DNA from: Ferruginibacter sp. HRS2-29
Lineage (GTDB): Bacteria > Bacteroidota > Bacteroidia > Chitinophagales > Chitinophagaceae
Direction: 5' to 3'
Assembly: GCF_024343615.1 (NCBI RefSeq)
Contig: NZ_RJUB01000005.1
Span: forward strand, 78,251-142,250
DNA length: 64,000 bases
The notes below the pieces were generated by a model. That model had not been told where the DNA came from. It made no database searches and saw nothing but the letters and a program-made list of their open reading frames with translations. Both the position numbers and the translations under genes were made by a program. Shown here piece by piece: positions 6,753 through 15,115 of this stretch; positions within the stretch are counted from its first letter, which is position 1, and each line of letters starts with the position of its first letter.

Positions 6753-7847
6753 ATGAAAAAGGAAATTGTAAACAAATATGAGGTGGCATTGGTATTCAAA
6801 AAGGGGGTTTACCAGGGTATCCTTAAAGAAGGAAAGTACTGGTTGTGGAACGAAGAAGTGAGAAAATACGATCTTACCCAACCGTTTTATGCACCGATGG
6901 AATTGAATTTGCTTTTGCAGGATCCATTGCTGGCAGCGGCTTTGGAAGTGGTTAACGTGAAAGAGAACGAGATCGCGTTGCATTACGAAAACGGTTTGTT
7001 GAAGCAGGTGCTTGCCCCAGGCAGGTATACTTTCTGGAGATCTGTAGTGGTCAATGAATTCGTGTATGCGGATATCAGCAAGATCGAAATAACCGAAAGT
7101 ATCAGCAGGGTTACTTTGCAGCACAGGCTGCTGTTGCCTTACATCCGGACGTACAATGTAGAGAACTACGAAAAAGCTGTATTGTTTGTGGATGGAAAAT
7201 ATGCGCAAACTCTTGAAAGCGGGAGTTACACCTGGTGGAAGAACAACATCACCATCACCGTAGGGAAAGCAGATACAAGGGCACAGCAACTCGAGATCAA
7301 TGGCCAGGAGATCCTTACAAAAGATAAGGCCGCTTTGCGGGTGAACGGTTATGCGCAATACCGGGTGACGGATATAGAAAAGGCATTGCTGGAAAACAAG
7401 GAGTACGAAAAGCAGCTGTATGTGGCCTTTCAGCTGGCGCTGAGGGAGTATATCGGTGGATATGCTTTTGATGAATTGCTGGCCGGCAAGGAAACTATCG
7501 GTCCTTTCATCCTGCAGGCCGTGAAAGAAAAGGCGGCGGCATTGGGTATTGAAGTCACAGGCTTCGGTATCAGGGATATCATCCTGCCGGGTGATGTGAA
7601 GGAGATCATGAACAAAGTGCTGATCGCTGAAAAAAATGCGCAGGCCAACAGCATCATGAGGCGGGAAGAAACAGCCAGCACAAGAAGCCTGTTGAATACC
7701 GCCCAACTCATGGAAGATAACGCGATGTTGTGGAAGCTGAAAGAGATGGAGTATGTAGAAAAGATCGCGGAAAAGATCAACAACATCAGTGTGAGCGGCA
7801 ATGGCGTGCTGCTGGATCAGCTGAAGCAGATGTTCGTTACAAAGTAA
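6753..7847 (+). CDS. Slipin / SPFH (band 7) domain protein, soluble type
   Basis: A 364-residue SPFH-family protein without the N-terminal membrane hairpin of classical slipins. The first 60 residues and residues 140-175 both contain a GVY/GKY...G.Y.WW pattern (GILKEGKYWLWN; TLESGSYTWWKN), suggesting a duplicated beta unit before the SPFH core (about 180-300, LEINGQEILTKDK...IRDIILPGDVKEIMNKV). A helical tail (AEKNAQANSIMRREE...) fits oligomerisation. Slipins recur next to rtcB in bacterial RNA-repair operons, which matches the RtcB gene 0.8 kb downstream. It probably forms a scaffold for the exonuclease/ligase pair; that role is inferred from context. Confidence 0.85.
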   Translation: MKKEIVNKYEVALVFKKGVYQGILKEGKYWLWNEEVRKYDLTQPFYAPMELNLLLQDPLLAAALEVVNVKENEIALHYENGLLKQVLAPGRYTFWRSVVVNEFVYADISKIEITESISRVTLQHRLLLPYIRTYNVENYEKAVLFVDGKYAQTLESGSYTWWKNNITITVGKADTRAQQLEINGQEILTKDKAALRVNGYAQYRVTDIEKALLENKEYEKQLYVAFQLALREYIGGYAFDELLAGKETIGPFILQAVKEKAAALGIEVTGFGIRDIILPGDVKEIMNKVLIAEKNAQANSIMRREETASTRSLLNTAQLMEDNAMLWKLKEMEYVEKIAEKINNISVSGNGVLLDQLKQMFVTK

Positions 7848-7981
7848 GGGAATAGGTCAATGGGTGAATGAGTGAATAGGGGAATGATTATTAAAAGGTT
7901 TTAATGAAAACCTTCGGAGGTTTGCCTCTTTCGCTTATTGCCCATTGACATTTTTAAAATTTCAAAATAAAAAAACTAAAA

Positions 7982-8500
7982 ATGAGTTACATAATTGTAG
8001 ATGTGGAAGCTGATGGCCCTATTCCACATAAATATTCTATGGTGTCGTTTGGCGCTGTAGTACTGGAGCCGACATTGAGTAAAATATTTCATGGCAAAGT
8101 GAAACCAATATCGCAGGAATGGATACCGGAAGCTTTAGCCGTAAGTGAGATCACCCGCTCAGAGCACGAAGGTTATGAAGCGCCGGAAAAAGTCATGAGC
8201 GATTTTGCCGCATGGCTTAAAGCCAATTCAAAAAACAGGCCGGTCTTCATCAGTGACAACCCCGCTTTCGACTGGCAATGGATCAACTGGTATTTTCATA
8301 CTTATTTTGGTAAAAACCCATTTGGTTTTTCGGCCAGGCGTATCGGTGATCTTTATTGCGGCATGAAAATGGACGCAGGCTTAAATTCAGAATGGAAGAG
8401 ACTTTACCGCAAAACCAGGCACGACCACAATCCCGTGAATGACGCCAAAGGAAATGCGGAAGCATTGCTGGCGATGCGGGAAATGGGATTGAAGATCTAA
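7982..8500 (+). CDS. DEDDh-type 3'-5' exonuclease (RNase T/DnaQ fold)
   Basis: A 172-residue exonuclease. The DEDDh residues are visible: DVEADGP at the start (first Asp/Glu pair), DNPAFDW in the middle (third acidic residue), and HDHNPVNDAKGNAE near the end (His plus last Asp). The length is right for a stand-alone domain, with no extra region. It lies between a slipin and an RtcB ligase, so end-trimming of RNA before ligation is the natural hypothesis. DNA as substrate cannot be excluded from sequence. The start at 7982 follows an A/T-only leader. Confidence 0.85.
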   Translation: MSYIIVDVEADGPIPHKYSMVSFGAVVLEPTLSKIFHGKVKPISQEWIPEALAVSEITRSEHEGYEAPEKVMSDFAAWLKANSKNRPVFISDNPAFDWQWINWYFHTYFGKNPFGFSARRIGDLYCGMKMDAGLNSEWKRLYRKTRHDHNPVNDAKGNAEALLAMREMGLKI

Positions 8501-8511
8501 TACAAGGTGCA

Positions 8512-8580
8512 GGATATTGGGTGCCGGATGTTTGTCAGGACTGAACTTTACGTTGTTCTTCTAAACGATATCCAATATCC
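8512..8580. repeat. Intergenic inverted repeat behind the exonuclease gene
   Basis: GGATATTGG (8512-8520) pairs with CCAATATCC (8572-8580), with a further GCCGGAT/ATCCGGT-like word inside. It resembles the palindrome at 6099-6179 in its vocabulary (GCCGGAT, ATCCGG) but is not a copy. It could be a processing or termination hairpin between the exonuclease and rtcB. Confidence 0.5.
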
Positions 8581-8634
8581 GGTATTTAACACCTAAAAAT
8601 TAATTACTAAAGGACACAAGTTCAAAATAACAAC

Positions 8635-10071
8635 ATGAGCAAATTATCATTAACAGGAAAACAGATCCGTGCCATCGGCTATCCCGAAGGGCCGGTAGTA
8701 AGCGTCGCGATGCATGTGATGTGTACAAGCTTCAAACATCATACGGAGGAACAGGCGTTGGATATTTTAAAAGATATCCTGGCTGCGCCTGAAACATATG
8801 CGGAAGATGCGGTGCTGGGTAAAATTGCCGAAAAGCTGATCGTACTGCCCGAAGCGGAAAATGCCGTACAGATCCCATTGAATGAAACAGGAATTGAATA
8901 CCGGGTATTTGGCGCCAAACAGATTGAAGAGGGAGCTTTGAAACAAATGGCTGTGGCGGCAAAATTGCCGGTGGCTGTTGCAGGCGCCTTGATGCCCGAT
9001 GCACACCAGGGTTACGGATTACCGATCGGTGGTGTATTGGCTACTAATAACGCCATCATCCCTTACGCGGTAGGCGTGGATATCGGCTGCCGTATGTGCC
9101 TGAGCATTTTCGACATTGAAGCAAAAGACTTGGAAAAACGGGCCTCCCATTATCAGCGCGAATTGGTGGCCAATACGCTGTTTGGCGCCGGACAGGAATT
9201 CAAAGAAACCACTGACCATGGGATATTGGAGAGTGAAGTGTTTGATGAAATTCCTTTTGTAAAAAATCTGCAGCACAAAGCTGCCCGTCAGCTGGGCTCT
9301 TCCGGAAGCGGCAATCACTTTGTGGAGTTCGGCGAAGTGGAGATTACTGATGCCTATAATCCATTCCATGTTCCTCCGGGAAAATACGTGGGGTTGTTGT
9401 CGCATAGCGGCAGCCGTGGATTAGGGGCGCAGATTGCCGGGTATTACACCCGGATAGCGATGATGGAAACGCCATTGCCGCAGGAAGCCAAACATCTTGC
9501 CTGGCTCGATCTGGATACCGAAGCAGGTATGGAATATTGGCTTTCGATGAACCTTGCGGGAGACTACGCAAGCGCCTGCCACCACACGATCCATCAGAAG
9601 ATCGCCAAAGCGATCGGGCATAAGCCGGTGGCCATGGTGGAGAACCATCACAACTTTGCCTGGAAAGAGTTGTGGGAAGGAAAAGAAGTGATCGTACATC
9701 GTAAAGGTGCAACTCCGGCGGGAAAGGATGTGCTGGGAATTATTCCGGGAAGCATGACGGCCCCGGGTTTTATTGTAAAAGGTAAAGGCGAATCTTCTTC
9801 TGTTAATTCGGCCAGCCATGGTGCAGGCCGTAAGATGAGCCGTTCGAAAGCATTGGCCAACATCACCAACGAAGCGTTGAAAAAAGAGTTGGCTGAACAC
9901 GGCGTAAAGCTGATCGGCGGCGGGCTCGACGAAGCGCCATTTGCTTACAAAGACATCCATGAAGTAATGAAAGGACAGACCGCATTGGTGGATGTGCTGG
10001 GTAAATTTTTGCCAAAGATCGTACAGATGGACGGGGCGAAACATAAGGATTGGAGGAACAAAAAAAGGTAA
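8635..10071 (+). CDS. rtcB: RtcB family RNA ligase
   Basis: A 478-residue RtcB-type tRNA/RNA-splicing ligase, which joins 2',3'-cyclic-phosphate or 3'-phosphate ends to 5'-OH ends using GTP and Mn2+. Metal and nucleotide residues are present: D149 and C152 (GVDIGCRM), GNHF (226-229), HSGSRG (257-262), HHN (338-340), and the guanylylated histidine H395 in HGAGRKMS. The length is within the family range. It ends a + strand series of tRNA-like elements, YkuK-like protein, AAA+ ATPase, slipin and DEDDh exonuclease, the strongest functional anchor for calling the block an RNA-repair system. No archease, RtcA or RtcR regulator is visible. Confidence 0.95.
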   Translation: MSKLSLTGKQIRAIGYPEGPVVSVAMHVMCTSFKHHTEEQALDILKDILAAPETYAEDAVLGKIAEKLIVLPEAENAVQIPLNETGIEYRVFGAKQIEEGALKQMAVAAKLPVAVAGALMPDAHQGYGLPIGGVLATNNAIIPYAVGVDIGCRMCLSIFDIEAKDLEKRASHYQRELVANTLFGAGQEFKETTDHGILESEVFDEIPFVKNLQHKAARQLGSSGSGNHFVEFGEVEITDAYNPFHVPPGKYVGLLSHSGSRGLGAQIAGYYTRIAMMETPLPQEAKHLAWLDLDTEAGMEYWLSMNLAGDYASACHHTIHQKIAKAIGHKPVAMVENHHNFAWKELWEGKEVIVHRKGATPAGKDVLGIIPGSMTAPGFIVKGKGESSSVNSASHGAGRKMSRSKALANITNEALKKELAEHGVKLIGGGLDEAPFAYKDIHEVMKGQTALVDVLGKFLPKIVQMDGAKHKDWRNKKR

Positions 10072-10218
10072 TGGATAATGTTTCTAACCGAAGGTGTTTT
10101 TGAATTAGTGAAAGACCGGCGGTTTGAAAACATTATCCATTGTATTATTATCCATTATCCATTATACCATTATCCATTACCCTATTATTTGTATTTTTAC
10201 CGCCACTAATTAATAACT

Positions 10219-11664
10219 ATGCAGTCCGAAATCGACGAAATCAGGCGGGTGTTCCAGCAGCATAATAAGGAAAAGATCACCTCTTTCGATAAGCTTCCAC
10301 AGGCGGGCAGCGAGCGCCATTATTACCGCATCGGTACAGAAGAGCGTACGTATATTGCTACGTACGGCGCCAATGTGCCGGAAAATGAAGCATTCATTTA
10401 TTTTTCCGAACACTTCCGGAAAAAGAATTTGCCTACGGCAGAAATATTTTACATCAGCGGGGATAAGAAGATATATATACAGGACGACTTTGGTGATGTA
10501 TCATTACTCGATCACCTGGAATCGAAAGGGTTTACCGAAGAAGTGTATGCACTTTACAAACAAAGCCTGGAGAAGATCGCTTTGCTGCAGATAAAAGGTG
10601 ATGAAGGATTGGATTACAGCAAATGCCTTACCAATGCGGTATTTGGCAAACAGGCCATCATGGCGGACCTGCTTTATTTTAAATATTATTTCCTGGATGC
10701 CTTACGCAGGCCATATGATAAGCAAAAACTGATCGACGATTTTGAAGCGCTCAGTAATTACCTTTCTCATACCGAATATAAATATTTCATGTTCCGCGAT
10801 TTTCAAAGCAGGAACATTATGGTAACACCCGATAACAACGTACATTTCATCGACTACCAGGGCGGCATGAAAGGCGCTCCGCAATATGACGTGGCATCAC
10901 TGTTGTCGCAGGCGAGGGCCAATCTTACAGAAGACTGGAAACAACGGCTGCTGGAGGATTACATGGATAATTTTGAAAAGATCGTAGGAAAACAGATCGA
11001 TCGCGATGCCTTCCGGAGCCAATATAATGGATATGTTCTGATACGCATGTTGCAGGTGCTGGGCGCTTATGGCTTTCGTGGATTGTTTGAGCGTAAAGCA
11101 CATTTTCTTACCAGCATCCCGTTGGCATTGCAGAATCTTCGCGGCTTTTTACAGAATCAGAATATCGGCATTGCTGTTCCGGAGTTTAAAAAGGTGCTGG
11201 AGCTTTGCGTAAGCGATGAAGTAGTGCAGGAATTTACCAACGTGCGTGCAACCGGGGACACACCGCTGGTGGTGCGGATCAATAGTTTCTCTTACCTCAA
11301 AACCGGCTACCCGAAAGACGAGACTAAAAACGGTGGCGGATTTGTATTCGATTGCCGTGGAATATTGAATCCCGGGAGGTTTGACGAGTATAAAAAATTA
11401 TCCGGCCAGGATAAACGCGTAAAGGATTTCCTCGAGCAGCAGACAAAAATGCCGGATTTTCTAAACAGCGTTTACAACCTGGTAGATATTTCTGTGGAAG
11501 ATTATATCAAACGGGGTTTTGAAAACCTGTCGATCAACTTTGGTTGTACCGGTGGCCAGCATCGCAGTGTGTATGCGGCAGATGCTTTGGCAAGGCATTT
11601 GAAAAATAAGTTTGGAGTGAAGATTGAGCTGGGGCATAATAATAAAGAGAATTGGGTGAAATAG
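10219..11664 (+). CDS. Fusion: AmgK/APH-type sugar kinase + RapZ C-terminal domain
   Basis: A 481-residue two-domain protein. Residues 1-330 are an aminoglycoside-phosphotransferase-type kinase with the catalytic loop FRDFQSRN (192-199) and the metal Asp in IDYQGG (211-216), as in AmgK, which phosphorylates MurNAc/GlcNAc on the anomeric carbon. Residues about 345-481 are the RapZ C-terminal domain (FDCRGILNPGRFDEYK; GCTGGQHRS at 442-450), which in E. coli senses glucosamine-6-phosphate. The next gene is a MurU-like nucleotidyltransferase, so peptidoglycan amino-sugar recycling is a strong inference. Full-length RapZ carries an ATPase domain instead of a kinase. Confidence 0.8.
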   Translation: MQSEIDEIRRVFQQHNKEKITSFDKLPQAGSERHYYRIGTEERTYIATYGANVPENEAFIYFSEHFRKKNLPTAEIFYISGDKKIYIQDDFGDVSLLDHLESKGFTEEVYALYKQSLEKIALLQIKGDEGLDYSKCLTNAVFGKQAIMADLLYFKYYFLDALRRPYDKQKLIDDFEALSNYLSHTEYKYFMFRDFQSRNIMVTPDNNVHFIDYQGGMKGAPQYDVASLLSQARANLTEDWKQRLLEDYMDNFEKIVGKQIDRDAFRSQYNGYVLIRMLQVLGAYGFRGLFERKAHFLTSIPLALQNLRGFLQNQNIGIAVPEFKKVLELCVSDEVVQEFTNVRATGDTPLVVRINSFSYLKTGYPKDETKNGGGFVFDCRGILNPGRFDEYKKLSGQDKRVKDFLEQQTKMPDFLNSVYNLVDISVEDYIKRGFENLSINFGCTGGQHRSVYAADALARHLKNKFGVKIELGHNNKENWVK

Positions 11665-11720
11665 ATCAGGTCAATGGGTGAATAGGTCAAAGAGTGAAAA
11701 TTCTTTATAAATTAAAAAGT

Positions 11721-12494
11721 ATGGAAGAAAATATAGATCCCGAAGAATTGGAACAGCCTCCTGTTGGCGAAGGCAACATGAACGCGATGATCTTTTGCGC
11801 AGGATTGGGTACCCGTTTCAAACCCTGGACAGACAAGCATCCCAAGGCTTTGGCGATGGTAAATGGCAAATCGTTGTTGCAACGCAATGTTGAATACCTG
11901 CAGCAATATGGTATCACCGATGTAGTGGTGAATGTGCATCATTTTCCTGATCAGATCATTCGGGCGATTGAAAAGAATGATGGCTGGGGAAGCAATATCC
12001 TTATCAGCGACGAACGAGACGAAGTGCTGGAAACCGGCGGGGGATTGTTGAAAGCACAGGAATTGCTGAGCAACGGAAATTCTTTCATCACTCTCAATGC
12101 CGATATACTCACTGACTTAAATATCACCGATCTCATCAACTATCACCGCGAAAAAAAATCGCTGATCTCTTTTGGGGTAACAGATCGCCCATCGTCCCGC
12201 AATTTTCTATTTGACGAACACGAGCGTCTTTGCGGATGGCAGAATAATGTTTCAGGAGAAAAAAGGATCTCGATTCAAAAAGAAAACCTGGTACCTAAGT
12301 CGTATAGCTGTGTGGTAGTGTTTGAGCCTTCGGTATTTGCGCTCATCCCGCAACGCGGAAAATTCTCACTCGTAGATACTTATCTTTCTCTGGCGGCTGA
12401 TAATGTTATTGCCGGATATGATCATACCGGGGATAGGTTTGTGGATGTGGGGAAACCGGAAAGCGTGGAAAAGGCGGAACAGCTTTTCAATTGA
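11721..12494 (+). CDS. MurU-like sugar-1-phosphate nucleotidyltransferase
   Basis: A 257-residue nucleotidyltransferase with the signature FCAGLGTRFKPWTDKHPKAL, then NADI (ITLNADIL) for metal binding and DVGKPE near the end. It is closest in design to MurU and RmlA/MpeA-type enzymes that convert a sugar-1-phosphate to the NDP-sugar. ATG at 11721 is preferred over the in-frame GTG at 11694, because the latter is only 30 bases behind the kinase stop inside a repeat-like word; ATG 11778 (MNAMIF) is another candidate closer to the family start. With the upstream AmgK-like kinase it forms the two steps of an anomeric recycling route. Confidence 0.8.
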   Translation: MEENIDPEELEQPPVGEGNMNAMIFCAGLGTRFKPWTDKHPKALAMVNGKSLLQRNVEYLQQYGITDVVVNVHHFPDQIIRAIEKNDGWGSNILISDERDEVLETGGGLLKAQELLSNGNSFITLNADILTDLNITDLINYHREKKSLISFGVTDRPSSRNFLFDEHERLCGWQNNVSGEKRISIQKENLVPKSYSCVVVFEPSVFALIPQRGKFSLVDTYLSLAADNVIAGYDHTGDRFVDVGKPESVEKAEQLFN

Positions 12495-12495
12495 C

Positions 12496-12641
12496 AATTA
12501 CGAATTACGAATTACGAATTACGAATTACGAATTACGAATTACGAACAAATATTCGGATTTGCAAGTTAAGGTTTTCCGACGGTAAGAACTTTTGCATTG
12601 AATGAACCCATTCGTAATTCGTAATTGCCCATTCGTAATTA
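12496..12641. repeat. Period-7 tandem repeat (AATTACG) facing inverted copies
   Basis: AATTACG is repeated about seven times from 12496 to 12546. Reverse-complement copies (CGTAATT) occur at 12612-12641, just past the stop of the TonB-type gene on the other strand. The array sits between convergent genes and can form a long A/T-rich stem, so it may serve as a bidirectional terminator. Confidence 0.75.
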
Positions 12642-15041
12642 ATTAATGTCTTTTGGTGCTTCAAAAGCCGCCTTCTCTTCCTTCGGTTTTATTCCAAAAT
12701 TATAGCGCAACGTAAGCCCTATGCGGCGTGTATCATTTACCCTGGAACCATTGGCACGGATATCAGCCTGTTGCAATGCGAACGAATATTTGTTGGTGCG
12801 CAGCAGGTCGTTTACAGAAAGTATCACATTCATTTTCTTTTTCAGGATGGCCTGATTGGCGGTGATGTTCAACTGCCCGAAGGATTTTAACTCGTAAAAA
12901 TTTTGTAACCCGCGTAAACGCATAAACGCATTTATACCAATGTTGAAACTTTGTGTGGGCTTGTAATTGTGGTACATGAAAAAAGTCCAGGTGCCGCGTT
13001 TGTAATTCAACGTGCCATTCTGATAAAAACCGGTATAATCCACATGATTGTATTGTGCCCCTGCGTAGAAAAAATATTTTTTCCCGGGAGGGATGCCGCC
13101 AATTACACGCATGTACATCTCTTTGTTACGACCAAGATTGTCGTAGGTACGGAACGCGATCTTGGTAGTGCTATCCTGGTAAGTCACATTGGTAAAAATA
13201 TCTTTTATATCATTGAGGCCGATAGAAAAAATGGGGAACTGATCGGCCATGATATTGAACTCGTAGTTGGTGGTGAATTGCGGCTGAAGCTGCGGATTTC
13301 CTATATCATACAGGAATTGATCAACATATTTGGGATACGGGTTCAACGCTTCGTAATAAGGCCTCGTAATGCTGCGCCGGTAGATAGCATTACCTGTGAG
13401 CATGAAGCCAAAGATCCTCGCGATATCGTGACGCAGGTACACATAAGGAAAGAGATTGGTGCGCCGGATGCTCAACGTAGTGTCTTGCGGAAACAATTGT
13501 CGTCCGTTGATATCGGTATTTTCTATACGCAGACCAGGTTTGACGGTAAGCCCGAAAAACGTTTTTGATACCTGCAGGTAAGCCGAAGCGATCTGTTCTT
13601 TGTATTGAAACCGATTGGTCTGCCTGTTATCCTGTTGGCGGCCCCGGCTGCTGTCGACGAAATACAGTGCATTGTTTTTACTGGCACTGTAAATGAACTT
13701 GGCGCCAGACTCTACTATGTAACCGCTTTTTGTTTTTAATAAAAGATCCGTTTGTGCTACAAATATGTTCTTTTTATTATTCAGTTTTCCATCGCCGCTG
13801 ATCGTTGGCAGGCTGGGCAATACAAAAGCATTGTTGTACAGTTGTGTGTTCTTATTAGAGAAGCGGTCATAATCCATTGAAGCAGTCCATACACTGCCCG
13901 CGGAATCTATCTTGTATTTTGCATTGATGCTGTTACCAAAATAAGTGGAGCTGCCATTGTTGGTGATCAACGAATTTGTTTGTGTGGTGATGGTGCTTGT
14001 GGGCACGGTAATAATATCCGCATCATTGGTGGCATAGCTGTTGTTATTGTTGAGCGATAACCTTGTATCGAAGCCCAGCATCCATTTTTTTGAAGCCTCG
14101 TATTCTATACCGCCGCTGGCGTAATGGTTGGACGACGGGTAGCGGGTATAAGCTCTCTGAGCCACCAGGGTGTCTTTGAAGAACCTGTTGCTGTTGAGTT
14201 CTTCGTAATTATTGCGATCTGTAAATTGATAGGAAATATACGAACTCGTTTTGCCGGCATTGCTGTTAAGATTGAAGCCGATGCTTTTGGTGTTGAACCT
14301 TCCCTGGAAAAAACTGGCATTTACATTTCCATTGGTGCCGATCTTCACGCCTTTTTTCAACACGATGTTGATGATGCCGCCACTGCCCGATGCATCGTAT
14401 TTTGCCGAAGGTGATCTCAGTACTTCAATCTTCACCACACTGTTGGCAGGCAGGCTCTTAAGCAGCGAGGCCACATCGGCAGTACTCAGTTTCACTTCCT
14501 TTCCGTTGATCTGTATCTGGGCCGGCGTAGCGCTGTTGAGGTATACATTGCCGTCCTGATCGACCACGGCACCCGGGGTTTTCTCCAGCACTTCATAAGC
14601 ATTGGTGCTGCTGTTGGCAAGCAGTTCAGCATCTACCACGGTTTTATCATCATCCTGTTTTATCAAAGGTTTGCGGGAAACCACCACTACATTGGTAAGT
14701 TCTTTTGACGAAGTGCGTACGGTAAATGAAAGGGTAGTATCATTATTTCCAATATTGACCGATGCCTTAAAAGGTACAATAGTAACAGCGCTGATCTCAA
14801 ACCGGTAAGTGGTATTTTCCGGGAGCCAAAAATATATTTCCTGGCTGGCTGCTTTCTTTCTTACCAGGCTGTCTTTCCATTCAGAACTGATAGTGACGGT
14901 TGCATCCGTTACCGGTTCCTGCCTTTCATTCAGTATGATCAATGTTACTTTTACTTCCGCCTTCGGCTGCAGAGGCGCCTGGCCAATGGCCGTGTTGCAT
15001 AAAAAATATAGCAGGAAAAGTGCAGCCAGTCTTGTTTTCAA
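12639..15041 (-). CDS. TonB-dependent-type outer membrane beta-barrel protein
   Basis: An 800-residue protein with a signal peptide (LAALFLLYFLCNTAIGQ), a carboxypeptidase-regulatory-like domain (about 30-110), a plug domain (about 125-230, with KTPGAVVDQDGNVYLN and SGGIINIVLKKG) and a long beta-rich barrel ending LRYNFG before a 15-residue acidic/basic tail. This is the 'outer membrane beta-barrel family' architecture of Bacteroidota. No SusD partner is adjacent, so it is not a classical SusCD pair. The adaptor and TolC genes lie upstream on the same strand, but gaps of 75-120 bases leave co-transcription uncertain. The substrate cannot be predicted. Confidence 0.85.
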   Translation of the reverse strand: MKTRLAALFLLYFLCNTAIGQAPLQPKAEVKVTLIILNERQEPVTDATVTISSEWKDSLVRKKAASQEIYFWLPENTTYRFEISAVTIVPFKASVNIGNNDTTLSFTVRTSSKELTNVVVVSRKPLIKQDDDKTVVDAELLANSSTNAYEVLEKTPGAVVDQDGNVYLNSATPAQIQINGKEVKLSTADVASLLKSLPANSVVKIEVLRSPSAKYDASGSGGIINIVLKKGVKIGTNGNVNASFFQGRFNTKSIGFNLNSNAGKTSSYISYQFTDRNNYEELNSNRFFKDTLVAQRAYTRYPSSNHYASGGIEYEASKKWMLGFDTRLSLNNNNSYATNDADIITVPTSTITTQTNSLITNNGSSTYFGNSINAKYKIDSAGSVWTASMDYDRFSNKNTQLYNNAFVLPSLPTISGDGKLNNKKNIFVAQTDLLLKTKSGYIVESGAKFIYSASKNNALYFVDSSRGRQQDNRQTNRFQYKEQIASAYLQVSKTFFGLTVKPGLRIENTDINGRQLFPQDTTLSIRRTNLFPYVYLRHDIARIFGFMLTGNAIYRRSITRPYYEALNPYPKYVDQFLYDIGNPQLQPQFTTNYEFNIMADQFPIFSIGLNDIKDIFTNVTYQDSTTKIAFRTYDNLGRNKEMYMRVIGGIPPGKKYFFYAGAQYNHVDYTGFYQNGTLNYKRGTWTFFMYHNYKPTQSFNIGINAFMRLRGLQNFYELKSFGQLNITANQAILKKKMNVILSVNDLLRTNKYSFALQQADIRANGSRVNDTRRIGLTLRYNFGIKPKEEKAAFEAPKDIN

Positions 15042-15115
15042 AATATTTATTTGTGTAAAATTATAAAGGCACAGAATCCTGTGCCTTCAATAGATGTTAA
15101 TTCGCCTATAAAAGT

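Noticed and set aside
6723..7706. A long minus-strand open frame opposite the slipin gene
   Set aside because: It is the mirror of a well-supported SPFH gene and has Cys/His/Phe-rich composition typical of antisense frames.
12951..13568. A + strand frame opposite the TonB-type gene
   Set aside because: Antisense to a clearly coding barrel protein, with no domain pattern of its own.
12639..15041. SusC-type receptor of a polysaccharide locus
   Set aside because: No SusD partner or carbohydrate-active enzymes are adjacent; the barrel is of the shorter OMP family type.
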